Positions 19,325 to 27,588 of a stretch of DNA of 64,000 bases are shown one piece after another. Numbering within the stretch: position 1 is the stretch's first letter; every line of letters starts with the position of its first letter. Source of the stretch: Chryseobacterium sp. CY350. Its GTDB lineage: Bacteria; Bacteroidota; Bacteroidia; Flavobacteriales; Weeksellaceae. The notes beneath the pieces were generated by a model. It was not told the origin of the DNA. It saw only the letters and a list, made by a program, of their open reading frames with translations, and did no database searches. Where the stretch lies: the NCBI RefSeq assembly GCF_027945075.1, contig NZ_CP116034.1, positions 2,046,001 through 2,110,000 on the forward strand, in the 5' to 3' direction. Position numbers and translations under genes: made by a program.

Positions 19325-20938
19325 TTACTTTATCTGTTTCTCACATGCCTTAATAAAAGCTCTGAACAAAGGATGCGGTGTTGCAACCGTACTTTTGTAT
19401 TCCGGGTGATATTGTACACCAACGTAGAATGGGTGATCCGGCATTTCTAATGCTTCTACCAAACCTGTTTCCGGGTTTGTACCAGTTGCTAAGAAACCGT
19501 TTTTCTCAAATTCCTGAATATATTCACTATTAAATTCATATCTGTGACGGTGTCTTTCAGAAATATTTTTGCTTCCGTAGATTTCATAAAGTTTTGAACC
19601 GTTTTTCACAGCACATTTCCACGCTCCAAGACGCATTGTACCTCCTTTATCTACTACATTTTTCTGTTCTTCCATTAATGAAATTACAGGATGTTCTGTT
19701 GACGTATCAAATTCCATTGAATTAGATTTGGTATAACCTAAAACATTTCTCGCAAATTCTATAGTCATGATCTGCATTCCCAAGCAAATTCCCAACATCG
19801 GAACTTTGTTTTCTCTTGCATACTGAGCCGTAAGAATTTTCCCCTCAATACCTCTGTCGCCAAAACCTGGTGCTACCAAGATCCCACAAACTCCCGCTAA
19901 GCTTTCTTCAATATTTTCTTTGGTTAAATCACCACTATAAACCCATCTGATTTTTACTTCTGTCTCAATATCTGCACCTGCATGCTTGAAAGCTTCAGCA
20001 ATTGAAATATAAGAATCCTGAAGAGAAATATATTTTCCAACCAAAGCGATCTCTACTGTTCTTTTCGGATTTTGGAATTTTTTAAGAAAGGTTTTCCAGT
20101 CTTTAAGGTCTGCTTCTTTGTCGCTTTTCAGATCTAATTCTTTAAGAACAACGTCGTCAAAATTCTGCTTTTGCAGATACATCGGAACCTCATAGATTGT
20201 TTCCAAATCTTTACATTCGATCACATTGTCTAAAGAAACGTTACAGAACTGAGCCAATTTTGCTCTCTGATCTTTTGGAATTTTATGTTCTGTACGGCAA
20301 ACCAAAACATCTGCCATAATTCCGCTTTCCATCAACTGACGTACAGAATGCTGAGAAGGTTTTGTTTTTAATTCTCCACTTGAAGCCAAATATGGTAATA
20401 AAGTAAGGTGAATCACCATAGAATTTTTCTCACCTAATTCCCATTTCAACTGACGAACGGTTTCAATGTAAGGTAAGGATTCAATATCTCCCACAGTTCC
20501 ACCGATCTCAGTAATGATGATATCGTAGTTCTGTTTAGAAAGAATTTTAATTCTTCGTTTGATTTCGTTGGTAATATGAGGGATCACCTGAACTGTTTTC
20601 CCAAGAAAGTCTCCTTTTCTTTCTTTTTCGATTACAGTCTGGTAGATTTTTCCTGTGGTAACGTTGTTATTTTGAGAAGTCGGAGAGTCTAGATAACGCT
20701 CGTAATGTCCTAAATCCAGATCCGTTTCAGCACCATCTTCGGTCACGTAACATTCTCCATGTTCATAAGGATTCAGCGTTCCCGGGTCGATATTGATGTA
20801 AGGATCAAGTTTTTGAATCGTTACATTAAATCCGCGTGATTTTAGCAATAGTCCCAGAGAAGCAGAAACGATTCCCTTTCCCAAAGATGAAGTTACACCT
20901 CCTGTCACAAAGATGTACTTTGTATTCTTTTTACTCAT
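19325..20938 (-). CDS. pyrG: CTP synthase
   Basis: A 537-residue enzyme that aminates UTP to CTP using glutamine. The N-terminal synthetase domain begins YIFVTGGVTSSLGKG (ATP loop) with YLNIDPGT-like YINIDPGTLNP; the C-terminal class I glutamine amidotransferase has the nucleophile in MLGICLGMQ and the YHPEYKS His-Glu pair. The ATG at 20938 is chosen over an upstream TTG at 20956 because a -7 element lies at 20954-20961, which makes the TTG untranscribed. Confidence 0.97.
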   Translation of the reverse strand: MSKKNTKYIFVTGGVTSSLGKGIVSASLGLLLKSRGFNVTIQKLDPYINIDPGTLNPYEHGECYVTEDGAETDLDLGHYERYLDSPTSQNNNVTTGKIYQTVIEKERKGDFLGKTVQVIPHITNEIKRRIKILSKQNYDIIITEIGGTVGDIESLPYIETVRQLKWELGEKNSMVIHLTLLPYLASSGELKTKPSQHSVRQLMESGIMADVLVCRTEHKIPKDQRAKLAQFCNVSLDNVIECKDLETIYEVPMYLQKQNFDDVVLKELDLKSDKEADLKDWKTFLKKFQNPKRTVEIALVGKYISLQDSYISIAEAFKHAGADIETEVKIRWVYSGDLTKENIEESLAGVCGILVAPGFGDRGIEGKILTAQYARENKVPMLGICLGMQIMTIEFARNVLGYTKSNSMEFDTSTEHPVISLMEEQKNVVDKGGTMRLGAWKCAVKNGSKLYEIYGSKNISERHRHRYEFNSEYIQEFEKNGFLATGTNPETGLVEALEMPDHPFYVGVQYHPEYKSTVATPHPLFRAFIKACEKQIK

Positions 20939-20953
20939 TAGATTAGGTTTGTG

Positions 20954-20984
20954 CAAAGTTAGGGGAAAAACAAAAGCAAAGCAA
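20954..20984 (-). promoter_or_regulatory. Promoter of pyrG
   Basis: On the minus strand TTG (complement of 20982-20984) and TAACTTTG (complement of 20954-20961) are 20 bp apart. This fixes the pyrG start at 20938. Confidence 0.65.
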
Positions 20985-21046
20985 TTATGTTATGCTTTTA
21001 AATTGCAATAATTGATATGAAATGAAAAATTATCTTGTCAAAAGTC

Positions 21047-21071
21047 GGTGACTGAAGTTCCCGAAGTCACC
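21047..21071. repeat. Intergenic imperfect palindrome
   Basis: GGTGACT and AGTCACC flank an 11-base loop. It lies between the yceI terminator and the pyrG promoter and serves no obvious gene; it resembles the other short intergenic palindromes of this window in position and size, not in sequence. Confidence 0.4.
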
Positions 21072-21080
21072 ACAGTATAT

Positions 21081-21112
21081 AATAAAAAGGTTTCCCAAAT
21101 TGAGAAACCTTT
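21081..21112 (-). terminator. Terminator of yceI
   Basis: AAAGGTTTC/GAAACCTTT stem with a T-run (CCTTTTTATT) on the minus strand. Confidence 0.75.
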
Positions 21113-21141
21113 ACTAAACCAAATTATATATATGAAAATTA

Positions 21142-21708
21142 TTATTTCACTAATTCAAAAAACAATACAATCTCAACATCTTTAGCAACACCTGCTCCTG
21201 TAGGATCATATTTAATATTGTAATCTAAACGGTTAACTGTAAATTTTGCCTGCAAACCTGCAACATCTTTTCCCTGTTGGTTTTTTGTAACCCCACCGAA
21301 GGTTACCGGAATACTTACTTCTTTTGTAACATCTTTTACAGTCAGTTTACCTTTTAAAATATAAGCATTGTTTTTTCCTATAACTAAAGAAGTGCTTTCA
21401 AACTTCATTGTCGGGAATTTTTCAGCATCAAAGAAATCTGCACTTTTCAAATGCTTATCTCTTGGCTCAACTCCTGTATTGATAGATTCAGTTTGTACTG
21501 AAAAGTTAAATTTTGCATTATCTAAAGTCGCTCCCGGAGTAGAAACTTTTCCGTCAAATTTATCAAATCTACCTTGCACAAAACTGATTCCCATGTGCTT
21601 GATATTGAAATTTACAGATGAATGCATAGGATCTACAGTCCAAGTAGATTGTGCAAAACTGATCATGCTTACAAAAGCAAAAACAAAACTTAGTATTAAT
21701 TTTTTCAT
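21142..21708 (-). CDS. YceI-family periplasmic lipid-binding protein
   Basis: A 188-residue protein with signal peptide (cleavage after about residue 19, SFAQ-S) and the YceI lipocalin-like fold: STWTVDPMHSSVNFNIKHMG at the start, the middle HLKSADFFDAEKFPTMKFEST block and the C-terminal NRLDYNIKYDPTG block. YceI proteins bind isoprenoid-type lipids in a beta barrel; the physiological role is often unknown. Monocistronic, divergent from radA. A second YceI paralogue lies at 63260-63805 in a different context. Confidence 0.92.
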   Translation of the reverse strand: MKKLILSFVFAFVSMISFAQSTWTVDPMHSSVNFNIKHMGISFVQGRFDKFDGKVSTPGATLDNAKFNFSVQTESINTGVEPRDKHLKSADFFDAEKFPTMKFESTSLVIGKNNAYILKGKLTVKDVTKEVSIPVTFGGVTKNQQGKDVAGLQAKFTVNRLDYNIKYDPTGAGVAKDVEIVLFFELVK

Positions 21709-21728
21709 TTTCTTAAAAATTTATACTG

Positions 21729-21736
21729 CAAATCTA
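21729..21736 (-). promoter_or_regulatory. -7 promoter element of yceI
   Basis: TAGATTTG on the minus strand, 21 bases upstream of the ATG. Confidence 0.5.
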
Positions 21737-21811
21737 CAGATAGTTTCATTTCGAAACATTGACCTATGATAAGATGTGAAAATTAACATATTATTTTTTT
21801 AATTTTACAGC

Positions 21812-23161
21812 ATGGCAAAACTGAGAACAGCATATTTCTGTCAAAACTGCGGATCGCAGTATTCACAATGGATGGGACAGTGTAAAAACTGTGGCGAATG
21901 GAATACTTTGGTAGAAGAAATTGTAGAAAAAACTCCGAAAAAAAGTTTATCTCCTTCAAAAACCAAACAAAGCGTCATCAACATCATTGAAGTTGAAGCA
22001 ATTGAAGAACCTCGTATCAAAACTCCTTCCGATGAACTCAACCGTGTTTTGGGAGGCGGAATTGTGTTAGGTTCGGTCACATTGATCGGTGGAGAACCGG
22101 GAATCGGGAAATCTACTCTACTTCTTCAGCTTGCATTAAAGATGAAGAAAAAAGTTTTCTATGTTTCCGGTGAAGAAAGTGCTTCTCAGATCAAAATGAG
22201 AGCCGACCGATTGGCTGATGTGAAAAACCCAAACTGTTTTCTGTACACCGAAACTTCATTAGAAAAAATTCTTCACGAAGCTAAAAAATTGGAGCCGGAT
22301 TTTGTCATTATTGATTCTATTCAAACTCTGCAGTCACAGCTTATCGAAAGTTCACCGGGAACGGTTTCGCAAATCCGTGAATGTTCTAATGAAATCATTA
22401 AATATGCTAAAGAATATAATGTTCCTGTCTTCCTAGTCGGTCACATTACAAAAGACGGACAAATTGCCGGTCCGAAAGTTTTGGAACATATGGTCGATGT
22501 AGTTTTGAATTTTGACGGAGACAGAAATCACCTTTTCAGATTATTGAGAGCCAATAAAAACCGTTTCGGATCAACCGCGGAAATCGGAATTTACGAAATG
22601 GTATCGCAAGGTTTAAAGGAAATAAAAAACCCTTCAGAAATTTTAATCACTAAAAAATTCGAAGAACTTTCCGGAAATTCTGTCGCAGTAACTTTAGAAG
22701 GAAACCGACCAATGCTTCTGGAAATTCAGGCTTTGGTAAGTACCGCAGTTTACGGAACTCCACAAAGAAGCTCTACTGGTTTCGATTCTAAAAGACTAAA
22801 CATGCTTTTGGCGGTTCTTGAAAAAAGAGCAGGTTTTCAACTCGGCGCAAAAGATGTTTTCTTAAATATTACCGGAGGAATAAAAACCGATGATCCTGCT
22901 TTGGATTTGGCGGTTGTCGCATCTATTCTTTCATCAAATGAAGATATTGCGATTTCAGAACATTATTGCTTTGCAGGAGAAATCGGTTTAAGCGGAGAAA
23001 TTCGGCCGATTGCACAAGCAGAACAAAGAATAACTGAAGCTGAAAAATTAGGCTATGAAAAAATTTTTATTTCAAATTTAAATAAACTTCCGAAGAAAAA
23101 ATTCGGAATCAAGATTGAAGAAGTAAGTAAGGTTGAAGATTTTCATGAACGGCTGTTTTAA
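21812..23161 (+). CDS. radA: DNA repair protein RadA (Sms)
   Basis: A 449-residue RecA-like branch-migration ATPase for recombinational repair. Zinc finger Cys10-Cys13-Cys24-Cys27, Walker A GEPGIGKST at residues 94-102, the diagnostic KNRFG motif, and a C-terminal Lon-protease-like domain without catalytic function. Full length, ATG start. Confidence 0.97.
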   Translation: MAKLRTAYFCQNCGSQYSQWMGQCKNCGEWNTLVEEIVEKTPKKSLSPSKTKQSVINIIEVEAIEEPRIKTPSDELNRVLGGGIVLGSVTLIGGEPGIGKSTLLLQLALKMKKKVFYVSGEESASQIKMRADRLADVKNPNCFLYTETSLEKILHEAKKLEPDFVIIDSIQTLQSQLIESSPGTVSQIRECSNEIIKYAKEYNVPVFLVGHITKDGQIAGPKVLEHMVDVVLNFDGDRNHLFRLLRANKNRFGSTAEIGIYEMVSQGLKEIKNPSEILITKKFEELSGNSVAVTLEGNRPMLLEIQALVSTAVYGTPQRSSTGFDSKRLNMLLAVLEKRAGFQLGAKDVFLNITGGIKTDDPALDLAVVASILSSNEDIAISEHYCFAGEIGLSGEIRPIAQAEQRITEAEKLGYEKIFISNLNKLPKKKFGIKIEEVSKVEDFHERLF

Positions 23162-23196
23162 CTCTATATAATATTAAATCTTTAAGGTTTTTTGTA

Positions 23197-23204
23197 TACA
23201 TTTG
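23197..23204 (+). promoter_or_regulatory. -7 promoter element of the metalloprotease gene
   Basis: TACATTTG matches TAnnTTTG, 31 bases upstream of the ATG at 23236. Confidence 0.45.
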
Positions 23205-23235
23205 TGTTTTTATTACTATATAACCACTATTGATT

Positions 23236-24774
23236 ATGAAAACCCAATTAACTTGTCTTTTCCTGTTCTTTGTGACTTTTTTGATGGCACAGACTAAGAT
23301 TTTTCAGAATCCGATCAATAATAACAGTCTCAGTACAATACAAAAAATTAGTAGTAGCCTTGCTTCAAATTATATTCTGACAAAATATTATTCGCAATCT
23401 TCTTTTGATTTAAAATCTGATATAGAAGTTGTATTGCCCGATAATAGAGTAATAAAAGCAAAATTTTCAAAAGAATTTTCGTACAGTAACAAAAGTGAAT
23501 CTTCTACATACATAATCGAACATGAACCAAAATCTGAACTGGTTTTTTCTAAGTTCGATAATATCATCACCGGAATGTACGCTTCAGGAGAAGGTGAGAA
23601 AATCATTTTTCATCAAACAGACAATGGTGTTTTTGCAGTTTCTGTTGTGAATGAAGCTCATCTTATCAATCAGGATTCTAAAAATGATTTTATTTTAAAC
23701 GAATCTTCGATCAGTCAGAAAGTAAATGCTAATATATGCTTAGACAACACGCCTGTATGTGCAGCGACCACCATTGATGTTTTGGTGGTTTATACCTCGG
23801 CAGCGAGACTTTCGTGGGGAGGTATAGCCCAAAGCAACTCAATGATCGCAACAGCTATTACCAATTTTAATACAGCGCTACTCAATTCAGGCGTATCAAA
23901 TGTTACTATCAATTTAGTTTACGCAGGCGAAATTTTATACACAGAAACAGGAAATATCAATACAGATCTTGCAAGTTTTAGAAATAGTAATGATGGTATA
24001 ATGGATGATGTACACACATTAAGATCAACTTATGGCGCAGATCTTTGCGCACTTGTAACCTCAACGCCTACAAACACTTGCGGACTTGGGTATTTGAATT
24101 CTAATCCTACTAATTATTCGGCAAACTCTGCTTTTACAGTTTCCATTTACAGTTGCGTAGTATCCAACTATACTCTTGCTCACGAGATGGGTCATAATAT
24201 GGGACTTAATCACGATTGGTTTGTAAGCCAGTCAACAGCTCCTTGCAGCAACCATCATGGTTACAGCAACCAGACTGCGGTTACTTTAGGCACTTCAAGC
24301 ACCAATTCTCAACGCTGGAGAACCATTATGGCATACAATGACGAATGCGCTGCAGCAGGAATTGGATGTTCAAGAATCAACAGATGGGCAAATCCCAATG
24401 TAAATTACAATTCTGAACCTACAGGAATTGCCATTGGAAACCCCAATCCTTCCAATGAAGCTTTTGGTTTTTCACGATTTGCGTGCGTCGTTTCACAATT
24501 TACACCTTCTTCTCTTTTATCAACTACGGAAAGTTTTTACAAAGAAGTGAATGATTTTACAATTTTTCCAAATCCTGCAAAAGACGAGATCAATATTTGG
24601 ATTAAAAATGATGAAAAATACACCTTTAAGGTCATCAATCCTTTAGGCCAGATCGTTCTTACCTCTGATAAAAAAACTATTAATCTCCGCGGATTATCTT
24701 CCGGACAATATTTTCTAAACATATATTCTGATAAAAATTCTTTGATCGGCAGTAAAAAATTTATAATTAAATAG
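23236..24774 (+). CDS. Secreted reprolysin-like zinc metalloprotease with T9SS sorting domain
   Basis: A 512-residue exported protease. Signal peptide (about residues 1-18, FLMAQ), a propeptide-like region to about residue 170, then a metzincin catalytic domain with the zinc site HEMGHNMGLNH (His316, Glu317, His320, His326) and a downstream MAYN Met-turn, typical of M12B/reprolysin-like peptidases. The final ~75 residues are a type A T9SS sorting domain (IFPNPAKDEINIW...KKFIIK). The ATG at 23236 is used; a TTG at 23230 is in frame but gives a poorer signal peptide. It probably degrades protein outside the cell. Confidence 0.93.
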   Translation: MKTQLTCLFLFFVTFLMAQTKIFQNPINNNSLSTIQKISSSLASNYILTKYYSQSSFDLKSDIEVVLPDNRVIKAKFSKEFSYSNKSESSTYIIEHEPKSELVFSKFDNIITGMYASGEGEKIIFHQTDNGVFAVSVVNEAHLINQDSKNDFILNESSISQKVNANICLDNTPVCAATTIDVLVVYTSAARLSWGGIAQSNSMIATAITNFNTALLNSGVSNVTINLVYAGEILYTETGNINTDLASFRNSNDGIMDDVHTLRSTYGADLCALVTSTPTNTCGLGYLNSNPTNYSANSAFTVSIYSCVVSNYTLAHEMGHNMGLNHDWFVSQSTAPCSNHHGYSNQTAVTLGTSSTNSQRWRTIMAYNDECAAAGIGCSRINRWANPNVNYNSEPTGIAIGNPNPSNEAFGFSRFACVVSQFTPSSLLSTTESFYKEVNDFTIFPNPAKDEINIWIKNDEKYTFKVINPLGQIVLTSDKKTINLRGLSSGQYFLNIYSDKNSLIGSKKFIIK

Positions 24775-24795
24775 TTTTCAATTGATAAAAATTAA

Positions 24796-24829
24796 ATCCT
24801 CCGAATCGTTTAAAAATTATTCGGAGGAT
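24796..24829 (+). terminator. Terminator of the metalloprotease gene
   Basis: ATCCTCCGAAT/ATTCGGAGGAT perfect 11-bp stem followed by an AT-rich tail. Confidence 0.75.
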
Positions 24830-24854
24830 ATAATTTTATACCTTAACTTGCAGT

Positions 24855-25448
24855 ATGAACTTTCTTGCGCATTCTTTTCTCACCTTCAATGACGGACAAA
24901 TTGTCGGGCAATTTCTGGAAGATTTCATTCGAAACAAAGACCGATATTCTTTTCCTAAAGACATTCAGGACGGTATTACTTTACACAGAGCGGTTGATAC
25001 TTTTACAGATTCTCATCCCGCAATTCATGAGGCAAAAAAAGTTTTTAGTCCGCTTGTAAGGTTATATGCCGGAGCCTTTGTAGATGTTTCTTTGGATTAT
25101 TTTGTCGCCAACGATTTGCAGCTAAATTCATTAAAAGAGTGGAAAGAACATTCGTTGAAAGTATATCGGGTGCTTCATGAAAACTACCAATATCTTCCCG
25201 CTAATTTCAGAAACATGCTTACAAGAATGGAACAGGACAACTGGCTGTACAATTACCGTCACGATCAGAATATTAAATTTAGCATGACAAATGTTTTAAA
25301 TAAGGCCAAATATCTTGAAAAAGACATTCCCGTATTTGAGGCTTTTTTGGATAATAAAGATATTTTGCAGAAATGCTATGACGATTTTTTTCCAGATCTC
25401 TTGGCACACGCTAAAGCTGAAAATGCTCTTTTGCAACTTCAAAAATAG
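24855..25448 (+). CDS. Acyl carrier protein phosphodiesterase-like protein (AcpH family)
   Basis: A 197-residue protein with the AcpH/DUF479 pattern: MNFLAHSFL at the N-terminus, VGQFLEDFI, GITLHRAVDTFTDSHP and GAFVDVSLDYFVAND, supplying the His/Asp residues of this HD-like fold. AcpH hydrolyses the phosphopantetheine arm from acyl carrier protein; relatives are widespread in Bacteroidota. No acpP gene is nearby, so the activity is inferred from family only. Its 3' end is convergent with the DUF6702 gene (7-base gap). Confidence 0.85.
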   Translation: MNFLAHSFLTFNDGQIVGQFLEDFIRNKDRYSFPKDIQDGITLHRAVDTFTDSHPAIHEAKKVFSPLVRLYAGAFVDVSLDYFVANDLQLNSLKEWKEHSLKVYRVLHENYQYLPANFRNMLTRMEQDNWLYNYRHDQNIKFSMTNVLNKAKYLEKDIPVFEAFLDNKDILQKCYDDFFPDLLAHAKAENALLQLQK

Positions 25449-25455
25449 TATCAGA

Positions 25456-25956
25456 CTAAAATTGCTGAAATAGATATCTGTTAGGATAAAACAGTTTTTC
25501 GGTTTTACGATTACCATCGACGATGATATGCACAATGTTGATTTGATCATCAAATAAATTATAGAGAAAACTCACCGCAGCCTCAACTTTTTTGGGATTA
25601 GCAACTGCATCAGATTCCAGAAAAACATTTACAGACTCGTTATCTTCTTCGTAACCGACATAATTAACTTTCAACAATTGATTATTGGTTTTTAGTTTTA
25701 AATATTCTGCACAATAGTTTTTCAAAGCCATATTGAGTTGTGCTTTATAATTGGTATCATTAAAATGAAAAGGTTTTTTATATTTTTCGCTTAAGCTGTT
25801 TTCCAGATCATCAAGAAAAAAACGTCCTGTAATTTCAAATGTTTTTGATTTCGAATTGTAGTTGATTTCCACAGAACCTACGTGATAAGGATGTTTATCT
25901 CTGGTGAAGGATGAGAAAATCAGAGAAAATATGAAGACAAAAAATATTTTTTTCAT
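25456..25956 (-). CDS. DUF6702-family exported protein
   Basis: A 166-residue protein with N-terminal signal sequence (about residues 1-18) and the HPYHVGSVEINYNSKSKTFEITGRFFLDDLE pattern of a small secreted Bacteroidota family (DUF6702). Function unknown. In flavobacteria this family usually sits next to a HupE/UreJ-like gene and an M1 peptidase; here both are present downstream, separated by a toxin-antitoxin pair. Its ATG overlaps the toxin stop by four bases (ATGA), so it is probably co-transcribed with the module. Confidence 0.75.
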   Translation of the reverse strand: MKKIFFVFIFSLIFSSFTRDKHPYHVGSVEINYNSKSKTFEITGRFFLDDLENSLSEKYKKPFHFNDTNYKAQLNMALKNYCAEYLKLKTNNQLLKVNYVGYEEDNESVNVFLESDAVANPKKVEAAVSFLYNLFDDQINIVHIIVDGNRKTEKLFYPNRYLFQQF

Positions 25957-26255
25957 TTTAAAAGCTCGTTTATTTTTTGTGGATCTTGTCGCATATCGAA
26001 GAAAAGGAGTATGATAATTTTATCTTTATTTTCCTTTTTGAAAAACATTCTTACATGATTTTTTCCGATAAGTGCTGAACGAATATCTTTAGAATATTTT
26101 TGATACATTTTAAATTTACCTTGTAACAAATCATCCGAAACTTTTCTTATATCTTGAAGAAAGCTCACCATTTCCTTACCTGTCCAGATTTTTTCAAGAA
26201 ATGCAATCTGATTACCTAAAGTTTTTTTAGCTATTTCTGAGAATTCAATCTGCAT
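25953..26255 (-). CDS. RelE/ParE-family toxin
   Basis: A 100-residue protein with the small alpha-alpha-beta3 pattern of the RelE/ParE superfamily: IEFSEIAKKTLGNQIAFLEKIWT helices, then strands ending DIRSALIGKNHVRMFFKKENKDKIIILLFF. RelE members cleave mRNA and ParE members poison gyrase; the sequence does not decide between them. It overlaps the preceding small gene by 25 bases, the usual antitoxin-first layout. Confidence 0.75.
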   Translation of the reverse strand: MQIEFSEIAKKTLGNQIAFLEKIWTGKEMVSFLQDIRKVSDDLLQGKFKMYQKYSKDIRSALIGKNHVRMFFKKENKDKIIILLFFDMRQDPQKINELLK

Positions 26256-26479
26256 ATTTCATCATCGACATATTTAAAAAACTCTTGCTCAGAAATCATA
26301 TCTTTTTCTTCAAGGCGGTCTGCATAATCTGCGATTTTATCAATGAACCATTTTGGTGTACCATCTTCATAACATTCCTCCTCTTCTACAGAAACAGACT
26401 TCACACCTTTTATCTTTTCTATAATCTGTTTGATAAAAGTAAAATCCTCCCCGTTTTCTAATTCTATATTGACAATCAT
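26231..26479 (-). CDS. Antitoxin of the RelE/ParE pair
   Basis: An acidic 82-residue protein (Glu/Asp-rich, EEEECYEDGTP in the middle) encoded directly upstream of and overlapping the toxin. I do not recognise its DNA-binding fold; the N-terminal strand-helix (MIVNIELENGEDFTFIKQII) is unlike ribbon-helix-helix antitoxins. The role is inferred from position and acidity. The ATG at 26479 is used rather than the TTG at 26488, because a -7 element at 26496-26503 puts transcription start near 26489. Confidence 0.7.
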   Translation of the reverse strand: MIVNIELENGEDFTFIKQIIEKIKGVKSVSVEEEECYEDGTPKWFIDKIADYADRLEEKDMISEQEFFKYVDDEICRLNSQK

Positions 26480-26495
26480 TACATTCAATTTTCAA

Positions 26496-26503
26496 CAAAG
26501 TTA
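26496..26503 (-). promoter_or_regulatory. -7 promoter element of the toxin-antitoxin operon
   Basis: TAACTTTG on the minus strand, 16 bases upstream of the antitoxin ATG. It gives a very short leader. Confidence 0.5.
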
Positions 26504-26547
26504 AAATAAATTTTGTATCATCGCATTTCCAAAAAAAATATTGAAAA

Positions 26548-27126
26548 ATGCAGGACTTTTTATTTTACTTAAAACTCGGTTGGGAACATATTATTTCGTT
26601 GGATGCGCTAGATCATCAGCTTTTTGTTTTGGCATTGATTGCCATTTATTCATTTAAAGAATGGAAAAAAATTCTGATTTTGGTAACCGCATTTACCATC
26701 GGACATTCCGTTACTTTAGCATTAAGTATTTTAGATATTGTAAGATTGCCGTCCGATTGGATTGAATTTTTGATTCCGCTGACGATTGTTTTGACGGCTT
26801 TTGGAAATATTTTAATGAAAAATAAAAAACAGACGCAGGATAAAACGCATTACTACCTTGCCTTATTTTTCGGACTGATTCACGGGCTGGGTTTCGCCAA
26901 TACAGCAAGAGTAATGATCGCAAAAAGCCAGAGTATCGCTGTTCCGCTTTTGGGTTTTAATATAGGATTAGAATTGGGACAAATCGTGATTGTTTTTGCA
27001 ATTTTGATTGTTCTTTTTATTTTACTAAATTTATTCAAAGTCAATAAAAAAGACTGGATTTTATTTGTTTCTTCAGGAGTTTTCGCTTTATCATTAAAAA
27101 TGACTTTGGAAAGAATTCCTTTTTAA
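26548..27126 (+). CDS. HupE/UreJ-like membrane protein
   Basis: A 192-residue membrane protein with about five to six helices and the family signatures DALDHQLFVLAL, FTIGHSVTLAL and FGLIHGLGFAN, which carry conserved His residues that could bind metal. HupE/UreJ relatives are implicated in nickel transport, but this short Bacteroidota form accompanies DUF6702 and an M1 peptidase rather than hydrogenase or urease genes, so its substrate is open. Divergent from the toxin-antitoxin operon. Confidence 0.85.
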   Translation: MQDFLFYLKLGWEHIISLDALDHQLFVLALIAIYSFKEWKKILILVTAFTIGHSVTLALSILDIVRLPSDWIEFLIPLTIVLTAFGNILMKNKKQTQDKTHYYLALFFGLIHGLGFANTARVMIAKSQSIAVPLLGFNIGLELGQIVIVFAILIVLFILLNLFKVNKKDWILFVSSGVFALSLKMTLERIPF

Positions 27127-27224
27127 AATTAAAAACGTCAAAATTGATTTGAACTTGTAAAATTTGCTGTTTTACTTTTATAAATTTGGTACTCGATTTA
27201 GAAGTATTCTCTGAAAAATAATCT

Positions 27225-27434
27225 TTTACACCGCAAGAACAGAACTCGCCATCGTGCCAATATAAAATTACATCGTGAGAATATTACTTTACATTTCAAT
27301 AATATAGAATGACATTACGAGAATATAACTTGACATCGAAAGAATATTACTCATCATCGTAAAAATATTACTTTACCTAACAGAAATATAAAGTTACACT
27401 GCGAGAATATCACTTGACATAGCAAGAACATTAA
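27225..27434. repeat. Array A: ten degenerate 21-bp tandem units
   Basis: Ten consecutive units of exactly 21 bp. The typical unit starts TTGACATCG or TTACATCG and ends AGAATATTAC. Units differ from each other at several positions but none has gained or lost a base. The units starting at 27330 and 27267 are the most typical. No frame is open through the array on either strand. Confidence 0.85.
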
Positions 27435-27558
27435 AAACGTTCTCTTTTTACGAATCTTTCATACTCTCTTCAATTTCCTATGCAACCTTTACCATTTATA
27501 ATTCATAAATAATCAAATCTACCTCTGAAACATTTCTAAATTTTCAAATACTTATTAT

Positions 27559-27566
27559 TATATTTG
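27559..27566 (+). promoter_or_regulatory. -7 promoter element of the M1 peptidase gene
   Basis: TATATTTG matches TAnnTTTG, 22 bases upstream of the ATG. Confidence 0.5.
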
Positions 27567-27588
27567 AAAATTCTTAATTTTTATTTAC

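Larger units (their letters stand above)
27127..27588. other. Intergenic region with 21-bp repeat array A
   Basis: No gene. It contains ten degenerate 21-bp units at 27225-27434 (see repeat entry) and the promoter of the M1 peptidase at its end. Confidence 0.7.

Noticed and set aside
27225..27434. CRISPR array
   Set aside because: Units are contiguous without spacers, only 21 bp, and degenerate; no cas gene is in the window. The same applies to the arrays at 41019 and 57418.
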